Shown here in pieces: positions 8,124 through 17,182 of a stretch of 57,480 nucleotides of DNA. The translations under genes and the position numbers were made by a program. Within the stretch, counting starts at the first letter, position 1. Every line of letters begins with the position of its first letter. The notes under the pieces were generated by a model. That model was given only the letters and a program-made list of their open reading frames with translations, ran no database searches and was not told where the DNA came from. Source of the stretch: an uncultured Lachnospiraceae bacterium (GTDB lineage: Bacteria > Bacillota > Clostridia > Lachnospirales > Lachnospiraceae); the NCBI GenBank assembly GCA_944381575.1, contig CALWLS010000003.1, positions 192,760 through 250,239 of the forward strand. The letters run 5' to 3'.

Positions 8124-9110
8124 TTACATAAGGATGTTGCCGGCAGTATTGTCGCGGTATCCGGTCTTCATATCCACCTTATTTTTAAGAGGGCTGCCGG
8201 AAACGTAGGCCCTGAGGTTTTCCATGACCATTATTTTTATGCGCTTAAGCGTTTCCGGGAGGTGATAATAACCGGATGCATGCGGAGTTATGATCAGGTG
8301 TTTCGCATCCCAGAGAGGATGGTCCGTTGGAAGGGGCTCCGGCTCCACCACATCCAGGCAGGCTCCGGCTATTACGTCATTATTGAGAGCATCGCAGAGG
8401 GCGTAGCTGTCTATAAGGGAGCCGCGTCCTACGTTGATTATGATGGCATTTGGATTCATTTTCCTAAAACGCTCAGCGTCAAACAGATGGTATGTTTCAG
8501 AAGAAGCCGGAAGACTGCAGGCAACGACATCAGCCTTTGCAAGCTCCTGATCAAGCTCGTCCATGCTCTTAAGCTCGTCAAGATACTCAGGCTTTTCGCC
8601 TAAATGGCGCTTTATGCCGACGGTATATGCTCCGAGGGCGTGGACCTTTTTAGCAAACTGGCCTCCTATGTCTCCCAGGCCTACTATAAGTATGCGGGAG
8701 CTGTAGATGGATCTTACCTGTCCGCGGTCGGCCCAGTTTTTATTAAGCTGTTCAACGTAATACCTGTCCAGCTTTTTCATCATCATGAGCAGCATTCCGA
8801 TCATGTGCTCGGAGATATTGAGGCCATAGGCTCCGCTGGAATTTGTAAGGATAGTGCCGGGAGCGAGCACTCCGGGCTTTGTGTATATATCGGCGCCGGC
8901 GTTACTCAGATGTATCCATTTTAAACGCGGCGATTCTTTTATAAGCGAAACCTCAGCGTTCCCGAGTATAATGTCAGCGGCGGCTATAAGAGCCTCGTCG
9001 GCGTCATCCTGGTCGCAGTATGTAAATGATGCGTCAGGGCAGATCGCTTCAAGCTCAGGCTTTTCTGTTTCGTCAAAGGGTATGGTCACTAAAATATTTA
9101 ATTCTGACAT
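8124..9110 (-). CDS. D-2-hydroxyacid dehydrogenase, NAD(P)-dependent
   Basis: This 328-residue oxidoreductase has the Rossmann motif GLGDIGGQFAKK (near residue 145) and the catalytic Arg/Glu/His set of the family: NVGRGSLID, ACLDVVEPEPLP and ITPHASGYYH. The N-terminal catalytic domain has a SNAGAD stretch and the family's SEHMIGMLL helix. It reduces 2-oxoacids such as hydroxypyruvate or glyoxylate to D-hydroxyacids; the exact substrate cannot be read from the sequence. The ribosome binding site is AGAAAGG. It lies first in a minus-strand pair with the racemase, which hints at amino-acid or hydroxyacid metabolism. Confidence 0.85.
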   Translation of the reverse strand: MSELNILVTIPFDETEKPELEAICPDASFTYCDQDDADEALIAAADIILGNAEVSLIKESPRLKWIHLSNAGADIYTKPGVLAPGTILTNSSGAYGLNISEHMIGMLLMMMKKLDRYYVEQLNKNWADRGQVRSIYSSRILIVGLGDIGGQFAKKVHALGAYTVGIKRHLGEKPEYLDELKSMDELDQELAKADVVACSLPASSETYHLFDAERFRKMNPNAIIINVGRGSLIDSYALCDALNNDVIAGACLDVVEPEPLPTDHPLWDAKHLIITPHASGYYHLPETLKRIKIMVMENLRAYVSGSPLKNKVDMKTGYRDNTAGNILM

Positions 9111-9434
9111 GGTTTTCCTTTCTTAAATCTAAAATTTATCTGGATAATGTAAGGGTGAAATATGTAAGAACAGGATCTCACCCCTATAAGGTTGATAGTC
9201 AAATAAATACAATATATAAGCCACTATACATAAGCTGATGGAAAACTGTCAAGGATACATTGACACATTGATGACCGCGTAATATCTGATTGCGGAAGCG
9301 AGCTGTAATTATATATAATGATGGTCGGTATCATGTGCGGTGAAACATGATGCGGCAGACGTAAAAACAAATATAAAAAGATATTTTGACAGACCATAAA
9401 AGACAATAGGACTGATAGCAAAAGGAACTTATAT
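9111..9434. other. Divergent intergenic region
   Basis: This AT-rich stretch separates the minus-strand dehydrogenase from the plus-strand ABC-F gene and must hold both promoters. A TTGACA is seen at 9386-9391, but no convincing -10 follows at 17-18 bp. No gene or structured RNA is recognised. Confidence 0.5.
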
Positions 9435-10988
9435 ATGAGCATACTCAATGTGGAACATGTAAATCACGGCTTTGGAGACCGGGCGATACTTAAGGACGTT
9501 TCCTTCAGGCTGTTAAAGGGAGAGCACGTAGGTTTCATTGGAGCAAACGGAGAAGGAAAGTCCACTTTCATGAATATCATCACCGGAAAACGTCAGCCGG
9601 ATGAAGGAAAGGTGGAGTGGGCCAGAAACGTAAGAGTGGGCTACCTGGACCAGCATGCGGTACTGGAGAAGGGCATGACCATCGCAGACGTGCTCAAAAG
9701 CGCTTACGCCTGGCTCTTTGATCTTGAAAATAAAATGAATGAGATATGCGACGCCATGGGGAATGCTTCGGAGGACGAGCTTACCGCTATGATGGAGGAG
9801 CTCGGAGAAATACAGGAGCTTTTGGATGCCCATGATTTCTATCTGATAGATTCAAAGGTGGAGGAGATCGCAAGGGCCTTCGGACTTATGGAGCTGGGGC
9901 TTGACAGGGACGTGACGGAGCTTTCCGGAGGCCAGAGGACCAAAATACTTTTAGCAAAGCTTCTTTTGGAAAAGCCGGACATACTGCTTTTGGACGAGCC
10001 TACCAACTATCTTGACGCGGTACATATAGAGTGGCTTAAGCGCTACCTTATAGATTATGAAAATGCCTTTATCCTGATTTCCCATGATATTCCTTTCCTT
10101 AACAGCGTGGTAAATCTCATATACCATATCGAGGACGGAGTGCTCTCAAGATATGTGGGAAATTATGAGGATTTTGAAAAGGTCTATGCCATGAAGCGTT
10201 CCCAGCTTGAGGCGGCTTACAGGAAGCAGCAGCAGGAGATCAGCGAGCTTAAGGATTTCGTGGCAAGGAATAAGGCAAGAGTGGCTACGAGAAATATGGC
10301 CATGTCCAGACAGAAAAAGCTGGATAAGATGGAGATAATAGAGCTGCAGTCGGAAAAACCGAAGCCGGAATTTAATTTTAAAACGGCAAGGACATCAGGT
10401 AAGATCATCTTTGAGACCCATGATCTTGTGATAGGCTATGATGAACCGTTATCACGGCCTTTAAATCTCAAGATGGAACGCGGCCAGAAGATAGCCATGA
10501 TCGGAGCTAACGGTATAGGAAAGACCACTCTGTTAAAGAGTATAATGGGATATATCAAACCGATCAGCGGGGAGTCCGTACTGGGAGATTATCTGTATCC
10601 GGGATATTTTGAGCAGGAAAAAAAGTACGAGACAAATATAAGCTGTATAGATGAGCTCTGGGCGGAGTTCCCGTCCTTTACCCAGTATGAGGTGAGGTCA
10701 GCCCTTGCAAAATGCGGACTAATGACAAAGCACATCGAGAGCCTGATGAAGGTTTTAAGCGGCGGAGAGCAGGCGAAGGTAAGGCTATGCAAGCTTATAA
10801 ATCATGAAACGAATGTATTGCTTTTGGACGAGCCTACAAACCATCTGGACGTGGACGCAAAGGATGAGCTTAAGCGCGCTCTTAAGGAGTATAAGGGAAG
10901 CATTCTCCTCATATGCCATGAGCCGGAATTTTATGAGGACATAGTTACCGACGTTTGGAACTGCGAGGACTGGTCGCTTAGGCTGTAA
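9435..10988 (+). CDS. ABC-F family ATPase (ribosome-associated)
   Basis: This 517-residue soluble protein has two ABC domains and no membrane segment. Domain 1 shows Walker A GANGEGKST, signature LSGGQRTK and Walker B DILLLDEPTN. Domain 2 shows GANGIGKTT, LSGGEQAK and NVLLLDEPTN. The linker between them (about 240-310) is charged and helical (QLEAAYRKQQQEISELK), like the P-site tRNA-interaction motif region. ABC-F proteins bind the ribosomal E site and act in translation or antibiotic protection; which role applies here is unknown. No antibiotic-resistance signature is evident. The gene stands alone, with AAAGGAAC as ribosome binding site. Confidence 0.9.
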   Translation: MSILNVEHVNHGFGDRAILKDVSFRLLKGEHVGFIGANGEGKSTFMNIITGKRQPDEGKVEWARNVRVGYLDQHAVLEKGMTIADVLKSAYAWLFDLENKMNEICDAMGNASEDELTAMMEELGEIQELLDAHDFYLIDSKVEEIARAFGLMELGLDRDVTELSGGQRTKILLAKLLLEKPDILLLDEPTNYLDAVHIEWLKRYLIDYENAFILISHDIPFLNSVVNLIYHIEDGVLSRYVGNYEDFEKVYAMKRSQLEAAYRKQQQEISELKDFVARNKARVATRNMAMSRQKKLDKMEIIELQSEKPKPEFNFKTARTSGKIIFETHDLVIGYDEPLSRPLNLKMERGQKIAMIGANGIGKTTLLKSIMGYIKPISGESVLGDYLYPGYFEQEKKYETNISCIDELWAEFPSFTQYEVRSALAKCGLMTKHIESLMKVLSGGEQAKVRLCKLINHETNVLLLDEPTNHLDVDAKDELKRALKEYKGSILLICHEPEFYEDIVTDVWNCEDWSLRL

Positions 10989-11180
10989 GCAATAGATATC
11001 AGGGACTTACGCAATATTTAATCAATTCAATGGTGTACAAGCGTGCTTCATTCTTGAAAAATCGGCCTGACGATTTATGGATATATTATATATTCTGTAC
11101 TGGAAAAAAGGGACGGCATACCTTGGTAAATGATAAGATAGAGTGCACGCATTGCTGAGTTCAGTGTCTGGAAATATAAC

Positions 11181-11951
11181 ATGATGGCAGATCGGAACAT
11201 TGATATAAATAACAGAAATACTGATAAGCTGTTTTTTATTACCGGCATTATTATGCTTATTTCCGAGATCATAAAACAGCTTCTGCTGACATTTATAATA
11301 GGAGGAGGAAAATATAACTGGTGGTATTTCCCCTTCCAGCTCTGCAGTATTCCGATGTATATGCTGCTGATATACCCATGGATAAAGCGCAGGATGGCAA
11401 AGCTTTCGATGCTTTGCTTCCTCATGAGTTACACTCTGCTTTCAGGGATGATGGCCTTTGCGGATACGTCGGGCATGCACTATCCGCTCATCATACTGAC
11501 GGTGCACTCCTATGTCTGGCACATACTGCTCATCCTCATCGGGATAGCCTCAGGTATTATATATTTAAGTATAGAAAAGGAACGGCCAAGGCATGGCGAT
11601 GTATATAAGCGCGGCACGCATATACGCGGAAACTTAAATGTTGGTGATTCAGACATCGATCGCGGAAGCCTGGATCTTTCATTTTGTCCCTTTATATATG
11701 CTACGGTCATTTACTTATCCTGCTGCCTTATAGCTGAGCTGCTTGACCATGCTCTTGACGGCTTTGGCACCATCAATATGTTTTATATCAATACTGATTA
11801 TCTCATGCAGCAGGTGGTTTTCAGGGAGCTTATACCCCTTACCGGCAATACGGCAGCCATAATTATATATATAGCTGCGACAGTGCTCGGTGCATTTATA
11901 TTATTTAATATATGGGCTTTTATTTTTAAGAGGTCCGCATTCGGAAAATGA
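11181..11951 (+). CDS. YwaF/TMEM164-like integral membrane protein
   Basis: This 256-residue protein is mostly hydrophobic, with about six to seven predicted membrane helices. The conserved-looking sequences WWYFPFQLCSIPMYMLL (near residue 45) and VHSYVWHILLILIG (near 108) resemble the YwaF family, which is related to the acyltransferase TMEM164. A charged loop near residues 130-160 is unusually long and basic. There is no clear Shine-Dalgarno before the ATG; a stop lies 14 codons upstream in frame, so the protein could start slightly earlier at a non-ATG codon. The function in bacteria is not established. Confidence 0.65.
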   Translation: MMADRNIDINNRNTDKLFFITGIIMLISEIIKQLLLTFIIGGGKYNWWYFPFQLCSIPMYMLLIYPWIKRRMAKLSMLCFLMSYTLLSGMMAFADTSGMHYPLIILTVHSYVWHILLILIGIASGIIYLSIEKERPRHGDVYKRGTHIRGNLNVGDSDIDRGSLDLSFCPFIYATVIYLSCCLIAELLDHALDGFGTINMFYINTDYLMQQVVFRELIPLTGNTAAIIIYIAATVLGAFILFNIWAFIFKRSAFGK

Positions 11952-12221
11952 TAAAAGAAGGCCGCATTTGGAAAATGATATTTGAGAGCCGGTGCCAGAG
12001 GGGACGTGGAATCTCCTATATTAGGGTTGGTTTTATGTGGAGTTATGATATAATGAGCCTTGCAGAGCTCTGTGCTTGCACAGGAAGCTCTATAAGGCGA
12101 ATGCCCTCACCGAACCGCCAGGCGAGGTGATATAATTGAGATCAAAGAAACGGGTTTTTAATGGGTCAGCTGTTTAAAAAGCAGCGGATTCCCATCGTTG
12201 GCATGCTGAAGAGGTGATTTT

Positions 12222-12569
12222 ATGCTCCTTGTTGTTTCAATTATATTATCTTTTGCCATACTTGCAGCAATACCAATATTGATCATGGGTATTGCGGGAC
12301 GTATCTGCGGGCGTTTTGCGAGAAAGCATGAGACCAGGGAGTCTATCAAGGCTGATCTTAAAAAGCAAAGCCAACGCTTTGGGTTTGATATAAGCGACGA
12401 GGAGCTTGATAAGGTGATGGACAAGGCTTATGAGGCTGCCGAAAATGGAGAATGTATAAAAAGCCCTGTGGAGGAGACATTGGAAGAAGGCAGGCGCAGG
12501 GCCAATGAGTATGCGGCAAGCAAATACTGGTTTGAGATGTTTAATAACAAAACGGATAGCAGGAGATAA
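12222..12569 (+). CDS. Small single-pass membrane protein, unknown function
   Basis: This 115-residue protein has an N-terminal hydrophobic helix (about residues 2-26) followed by a charged cytoplasmic-type region rich in Lys/Arg/Glu. That region includes an amphipathic helix (SDEELDKVMDKAYEAAENGE). GAGGTGA precedes the ATG. I recognise no domain. The ribosome binding site and coding character support a real gene. It is isolated, between the YwaF-like gene and the tRNA pair. Confidence 0.6.
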   Translation: MLLVVSIILSFAILAAIPILIMGIAGRICGRFARKHETRESIKADLKKQSQRFGFDISDEELDKVMDKAYEAAENGECIKSPVEETLEEGRRRANEYAASKYWFEMFNNKTDSRR

Positions 12570-12681
12570 ACAGTAAAAAATGGTCCTTATTTAAAGCAGA
12601 AAAAATGGCCATCATTAAAGCAGAGAGAAAATGGTATATCCTTAAAAATGAAAAAATTGATAAAAAAATTCATTTTTCCGC

Positions 12682-12710
12682 TTGACACTTTTAAATGCTT
12701 CATGTAATAT
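12682..12710 (+). promoter_or_regulatory. Strong sigma-A promoter for the tRNA pair
   Basis: TTGACA (12682-12687), a 17-bp spacer and TAATAT (12705-12710) lie about 28 bp before tRNA-Pro. Confidence 0.85.
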
Positions 12711-12737
12711 AAGGGAGTCGCTTCGAACGGAACCTGA

Positions 12738-12811
12738 CGAGGTGTGGCTCAGTTTGGTAGAGCGCTGCGTTCGGGACGCAGAGGTCGCAAGTTCGAATCT
12801 TGTCACCTCGA
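12738..12811 (+). tRNA. tRNA-Pro (anticodon CGG)
   Basis: The 74-nt cloverleaf has acceptor arm CGAGGTG/CACCTCG, anticodon stem CTGCG/CGCAG with loop TTCGGGA giving CGG, and T loop TTCGAAT. CCA is not encoded. It is followed 7 nt later by tRNA-Glu. Confidence 0.95.
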
Positions 12812-12818
12812 TTCATAT

Positions 12819-12890
12819 GGCCTTGTAGTCAAGCGGCTAAGACGTCGCCCTCTCACGGCGAAGGCCCGGGTTCGATTCCCGGCAAGGTCA
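12819..12890 (+). tRNA. tRNA-Glu (anticodon CTC)
   Basis: The 72-nt cloverleaf has acceptor GGCCTTG/CAAGGTC, anticodon stem TCGCC/GGCGA with loop CTCTCAC giving CTC, and T arm CCGGG-TTCGATT-CCCGG. CCA is not encoded. Confidence 0.95.
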
Positions 12891-12895
12891 CTTCT

Positions 12896-12924
12896 AAGAT
12901 CACGCAATGGCGTGATCTTCTTTA
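12896..12924 (+). terminator. Rho-independent terminator of the tRNA pair
   Basis: AAGATCACGC (12896-12905) pairs perfectly with GCGTGATCTT (12910-12919) around AATG, followed by CTTTATTT. Confidence 0.85.
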
Positions 12925-13365
12925 TTTCATGAAGATTTTAGCAATTTCAGCAATTTTCCGATATAAGAACGAGAATTCCGATAAAAGAGCGCTTTTTCCG
13001 GCAAAGTATCATACGAAATATCACACGAAATCAGAACATCTCACCTGAAATATGGCAGACCTCAGTCTTATCCTAATAATTTAAGTAAATTTTACGGACA
13101 TGATCCACAAATTTAAATTTTAGTAGTATTTGGAGTCAATTCGGGCGGATAAAATTACAGAATATAAAAATCTGGATGCATAAAATGATCTCTTTATGCG
13201 GATAAGATTCTATAAAGTCAATAAATGGATGATATATGTCACTTCATACAGATAAAATTCAAATAATCCCCCAAAAGGGTGACATTAATTTCCACATATC
13301 TTTTCTGTGGCGCGCGCCCCATGTATATGCACGGTACATTTCCTGGCAAAATACAAAAATTCCTG
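12925..13365. other. Gene-free AT-rich stretch before the arginine operon
   Basis: No credible gene is seen. The stretch contains degenerate repeats of the type TTCCGATA(T/A)AA (two between 12956 and 12990) and GATAA(A/G)ATT (several between 13148 and 13262), and a small hairpin GCATAAA/TTTATGC (13178-13199). It may be decayed sequence. A short open frame at 13236-13421 lacks a ribosome binding site and overlaps the argG promoter. Confidence 0.5.
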
Positions 13366-13394
13366 TTGACATACGCCGGGCATGTGATTATTAT
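13366..13394 (+). promoter_or_regulatory. Sigma-A promoter of the arginine operon
   Basis: TTGACA (13366-13371), a 17-bp spacer and TATTAT (13389-13394) give a near-consensus promoter. Transcription would start near 13401, leaving a leader of about 120 nt before argG. Confidence 0.8.
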
Positions 13395-13397
13395 ATA

Positions 13398-13413
13398 CAC
13401 ATAATTATTCATA
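13398..13413 (-). promoter_or_regulatory. Candidate ArgR/AhrC operator (ARG box)
   Basis: Read on the minus strand, TATGAATAATTATGTG matches the consensus WNTGAATWWWWATTCA in 13 of 16 positions, with a perfect TGAAT half-site. It overlaps the predicted transcription start of the operon, a typical repressor position. The flanking AT-rich DNA could hold a second weak box. Confidence 0.45.
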
Positions 13414-13519
13414 AAAATTAATAATTATACAAAAAGATAACATTGAACTGAGACCCTCAAAGGGCTTGGAACAATACTGGAATAATTGTATGATTTTATA
13501 AATTCGGAGGTTTGGCATT

Positions 13520-14740
13520 ATGGAAAAGAAAGATATCAAAAAGATAGTTCTCGCTTATTCTGGAGGACTTGATACATCTATAATAATCCCTTGGTTAAAG
13601 GAAAATTACAATGATCCGGAGATCATAGCCGTTTCAGGAAATGTTGGACAGGGGGACGAGCTTGAGGGACTGGAGGAAAAGGCCATAAAGACCGGAGCTT
13701 CTAAGCTTATAGTCGCTGATCTTGTTGACGAGATGGTGGATGACATCATCATTCCGGCGTTAAAGATGGGCGCAAAGTATGAAACTTATCTGCTTGGCAC
13801 GGCCTTCGCCCGTCCTGTTATAGGAAAGAAGCTGGCTGAGATAGCTCTCGCTGAAGGAGCTGACGCCATAGCTCACGGCGCAACGGGAAAGGGCAACGAT
13901 CAGGTGCGTTTCGAGCTTGCCATCAAGAGGTTCGCTCCTGATATGAAGATCATAGCTCCTTGGAGGGAATGGGATATCAAGTCCCGTGACGAGGAGATAG
14001 ATTACGCAGAGGCTCACAACGTGCCGTTAAAGATAAGCAGGGAGACCAACTATTCCAAGGATAAGAATCTCTGGCACTTAAGCCACGAGGGTCTGGATCT
14101 TGAGGATCCGGCAAATGAGCCTCAGTATGAAAAGGAAGGCTTCCTTGAGATGGGAGTATCCCCTATACAGGCGCCGGATGAGCCTACATATATCAGCATC
14201 GATTTTGAAGCTGGCGCACCTGTGGCATTTAATGGGGAAAAGATGAAGGCCTCAAAGATTATTGAAAAGCTGAATGAGGTTGGAGGCGCAAACGGCATCG
14301 GTATCATTGATATCGTTGAAAACAGGCTTGTCGGCATGAAGGACCGCGGAGTATACGAGACTCCTGGAGGAACCATCCTTTATAAGGCCCATGAGCAGCT
14401 GGAAATGCTCACGGTGGATAAGGAGGTGCTCCACGAAAAGGAGAAGTTAGCGGTGGACTACGCTGATCTTATTTATAACGGAAAATGGTACACTCCGCTT
14501 CAGGAGGCGCTTACCGCTTTTGCAAACGAGGCTAACAAGTATGTTACCGGAACCGTTAAGCTTAAGCTTTATAAGGGCAATATAATCCCTGCGGGAACTA
14601 CCTCTCCTTACTCACTGTATTCTGAGAATCTCGTTACCTTCGGTGAGAGCGACTATGATCAGAAGCAGGCTGAGGGCTTCATAAATCTCTGGGGACTTCC
14701 TACCAAGGTACAGGCCTTAAGGGAGCAGGGACGTCTCTGA
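13520..14740 (+). CDS. argG: Argininosuccinate synthase
   Basis: This 406-residue ATP-dependent enzyme joins citrulline and aspartate. The N-terminal ATP-pyrophosphatase loop is clear ([16 protein letters not shown]), followed by [15 protein letters not shown] and [14 protein letters not shown], which are characteristic of ArgG. Its length is standard. GGAGG lies 10 nt before the ATG. It is the first gene of a nine-gene arginine/carbamoyl-phosphate operon and follows the promoter at 13366. argH comes 104 bp later, after a hairpin at 14783-14814 that lacks a T run and may allow readthrough. Confidence 0.97.
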   Translation: MEKKDIKKIVLAYSGGLDTSIIIPWLKENYNDPEIIAVSGNVGQGDELEGLEEKAIKTGASKLIVADLVDEMVDDIIIPALKMGAKYETYLLGTAFARPVIGKKLAEIALAEGADAIAHGATGKGNDQVRFELAIKRFAPDMKIIAPWREWDIKSRDEEIDYAEAHNVPLKISRETNYSKDKNLWHLSHEGLDLEDPANEPQYEKEGFLEMGVSPIQAPDEPTYISIDFEAGAPVAFNGEKMKASKIIEKLNEVGGANGIGIIDIVENRLVGMKDRGVYETPGGTILYKAHEQLEMLTVDKEVLHEKEKLAVDYADLIYNGKWYTPLQEALTAFANEANKYVTGTVKLKLYKGNIIPAGTTSPYSLYSENLVTFGESDYDQKQAEGFINLWGLPTKVQALREQGRL

Positions 14741-14782
14741 TAGGCTTTATATATTTCAGGATACTTTCAAAACGGATAAGCA

Positions 14783-14814
14783 GTGCAGTCCGGGCAGACC
14801 CCGGGCTGTATTGC
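14783..14814 (+). other. Hairpin in the argG-argH gap
   Basis: GTGCAGTCCGGG and CCCGGGCTGTATTGC form a GC-rich stem. There is no following T run, so it is more likely an intra-operon processing or attenuating hairpin than a full terminator. Confidence 0.5.
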
Positions 14815-14844
14815 ATTAAACAGCTTTAATGGAGCTTTTTGATT

Positions 14845-16221
14845 ATGGCAAAGATGTGGGCCGGAAGGACTGCCGGCAGTACCGATAAGATAGCGGATGA
14901 TTTCAACTCCTCAATACATTTTGATAAGAGGATGTACAGACAGGATATAGAGGGCAGCATGGCCCATGCGGCGATGCTCGCAAAATGCGGCATTATAACG
15001 CCGGAGGATGCGGACATGCTCACAGAAGGGCTTAAAGGCATACTTAATGACCTTGAAAGCGGGGAGCTTCAGTTTGACCTAAGCTGTGAGGACATTCACA
15101 TGTTCGTAGAGCAGGTGCTTACGGAGAGGATCGGCGATACGGGTAAAAAGCTGCATACAGCAAGGAGCCGCAACGATCAGGTGGCGCTGGACTTAAGGAT
15201 GTATCTGAGGGACGAGGCCTCTGACATAATGAGTCTCATAAGGGAGCTTACAGAAACACTTACGGCTGTGGCTGAGAAAAACATGGGGCTTGTAATGCCG
15301 GGATACACACATATGCAGAGGGCACAGCCGATACTTTTTTCCCACCACATCATGGCCTACGCCATGATGCTCTTAAGGGATAATGGAAGGCTGAAAGATA
15401 CCGTCAAAAGGATGAATGTTTCTCCAATAGGCTCCTGCGCCCTTGCCGGAACCACCTATGAAACGGACAGAGTTTTTGAGGCGGAAAGGCTCGGATTTGG
15501 TGAAGTGGCAATGAACAGTCTTGACGGAGTCTCCGACAGGGATTTCTGCCTTGAATTCATGAGTGCCTTATCCATACTCATGATGCATCTGTCGAGATTT
15601 TCCGAGGAGCTGGTGCTCTGGTCCAGCTGGGAATTTAAATTCATAGAGCTTTCCGACAGCTTTACTACGGGCTCATCGATCATGCCTCAGAAAAAAAATC
15701 CAGACATGGCAGAGCTCATCCGCGGCAAGACCGGAAGGGTATATGGAGACCTGATGGCTCTCCTTACCACATTAAAGGGACTCCCACTGGCATACAATAA
15801 GGATATGCAGGAGGATAAGGAGGCCGTATTTGATTCCGTGGATACGGTAAAGATGTGCCTTAAGGTCATGATACCTATGATAAAGACCATGAAGGCCATA
15901 CCTGAAAACATGAGAAAGGCAGCGGGGGAGGGCTTTATAAACGCCACGGACCTGGCCGATTATCTCGTAAAAAAGGGTCTGCCTTTCAGGACGGCTTATA
16001 AGATATCCGGGGAAATTGTCGCTGAATGCATTAAAAAGGGCTGTGTACTTGAAACATTCCCTTTGGAGGATTATAAAAAATACAGCGGGCTTTTTGAATC
16101 GGACGTATATGACGATATCAACATAGAAAACTGCGTTGAAAAGCGTATCTCACTGGGAGGCACGTCTAAGGCCTCAGTCCTGGAGGAGATAAAATACGTA
16201 AAAAAGGAGCTTTCGAAATGA
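14845..16221 (+). CDS. argH: Argininosuccinate lyase
   Basis: This 458-residue enzyme splits argininosuccinate into arginine and fumarate. The family signature GSSIMPQKKNPD is present near residue 280, with HTARSRNDQVALDLR near 110 and GYTHMQRAQP near 158. I use the ATG at 14845 (MAKMWAGRTAGSTD), which matches where ArgH proteins begin; a TTG at 14839 in the same frame is also possible but sits only 4 nt from GGAG. It overlaps argC by 4 bp (ATGA), so the two are probably translationally coupled. Confidence 0.96.
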   Translation: MAKMWAGRTAGSTDKIADDFNSSIHFDKRMYRQDIEGSMAHAAMLAKCGIITPEDADMLTEGLKGILNDLESGELQFDLSCEDIHMFVEQVLTERIGDTGKKLHTARSRNDQVALDLRMYLRDEASDIMSLIRELTETLTAVAEKNMGLVMPGYTHMQRAQPILFSHHIMAYAMMLLRDNGRLKDTVKRMNVSPIGSCALAGTTYETDRVFEAERLGFGEVAMNSLDGVSDRDFCLEFMSALSILMMHLSRFSEELVLWSSWEFKFIELSDSFTTGSSIMPQKKNPDMAELIRGKTGRVYGDLMALLTTLKGLPLAYNKDMQEDKEAVFDSVDTVKMCLKVMIPMIKTMKAIPENMRKAAGEGFINATDLADYLVKKGLPFRTAYKISGEIVAECIKKGCVLETFPLEDYKKYSGLFESDVYDDINIENCVEKRISLGGTSKASVLEEIKYVKKELSK

Positions 16222-17144
16222 CGAAGGTATTTATAGACGGAAGTTCGGGAACCACGGGCTTAAGGATATACGAGAGGATAGAGGCAAGAACGGACATAGA
16301 GCTGATAAAGCTTCCGGAGGAAAAAAGAAAGGATGAGGCCGCAAGGAAGGAAGCTCTTCATGAGGCGGATATCGCATTTTTATGTCTTCCGGATGAGGCT
16401 GCAAGAGAGGCGGTAAAGCTTGCGGAAGGCTCCGATACCGTGATCATAGACACCTCTACCGCCCACAGGACGGATCCGGGCTGGGCTTACGGATTTCCAG
16501 AGCTTAAGGGCTTAAGGGATAAGATTGCTTCGTCAAAAAGGATAGCAAACCCGGGCTGCCACGCCAGCGGGTTCATTGCTCTTATAGAGCCCCTTGTGGC
16601 GGAGGGCGTCATATCAAAGGATACGGCTCTTACATGTCTGTCCCTTACGGGCTACTCCGGGGGCGGGAAAAAGATGATAGCCGAGTATGAGGCACCGGAA
16701 AGGGACAGCCTGCTCATGGCTCCGAGAGTCTACGGGATAAGCCAGTCCCATAAGCATTTAAAGGAAATGAAGCTGATACCCGGCCTTGATATAGAGCCGG
16801 CGTTTTATCCGGTAGTAGCTGATTTTTATTCCGGCATGGAGACAAATATCTCTCTATTTAAAAAGGACATAAAAGGTACTGCCGAGGATATCAGGAGTAT
16901 ATACAGGGAAAGGTATTCCGGAAAGATAGTGCATTATGAGGAAAGCCTTGATGATGCAGGCTTCATCTCCGCAGCAAAATTAAAGGACAGGGACGATATG
17001 GCTGTTTCCGTCAGTGGAAATGAGGAAAGGATAACCCTTATCGCCCTGTTTGACAACCTTGGAAAGGGAGCGTCAGGGGCTGCGGTCCAGAACATGAACA
17101 TAGTGCTCGGCATAGATGAGGCCGCCGGCCTTGTAACGGAATAA
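16218..17144 (+). CDS. argC: N-acetyl-gamma-glutamyl-phosphate reductase (short type)
   Basis: This 308-residue enzyme makes N-acetylglutamate semialdehyde with NADPH. It belongs to the shorter ArgC type (about 310 residues) rather than the 340-350 residue form. The N-terminal nucleotide-binding loop is DGSSGTTGLRIYER, and the catalytic cysteine is C114 in NPGCHASGF. GKGASGAAVQNMN near the end is also typical. The start overlaps the argH stop, and AAGGAG lies within the end of argH. argJ follows after 38 bp. Confidence 0.93.
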   Translation: MTKVFIDGSSGTTGLRIYERIEARTDIELIKLPEEKRKDEAARKEALHEADIAFLCLPDEAAREAVKLAEGSDTVIIDTSTAHRTDPGWAYGFPELKGLRDKIASSKRIANPGCHASGFIALIEPLVAEGVISKDTALTCLSLTGYSGGGKKMIAEYEAPERDSLLMAPRVYGISQSHKHLKEMKLIPGLDIEPAFYPVVADFYSGMETNISLFKKDIKGTAEDIRSIYRERYSGKIVHYEESLDDAGFISAAKLKDRDDMAVSVSGNEERITLIALFDNLGKGASGAAVQNMNIVLGIDEAAGLVTE

Positions 17145-17182
17145 TTTAATGACAGTTTCTGATTAAAAAAGAGGCGGATGAA

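Noticed and set aside
11948-12130. A 60-codon frame overlapping the end of the YwaF-like gene
   Set aside because: It has no ribosome binding site (its ATG lies inside the upstream stop) and no domain character.
12744-13048. Open frames running across the tRNA-Pro and tRNA-Glu genes
   Set aside because: They arise from reading tRNA sequence as codons.
13236-13421. A 61-codon frame before argG, possible leader peptide
   Set aside because: It covers the promoter of the operon, has no ribosome binding site and no run of arginine codons.
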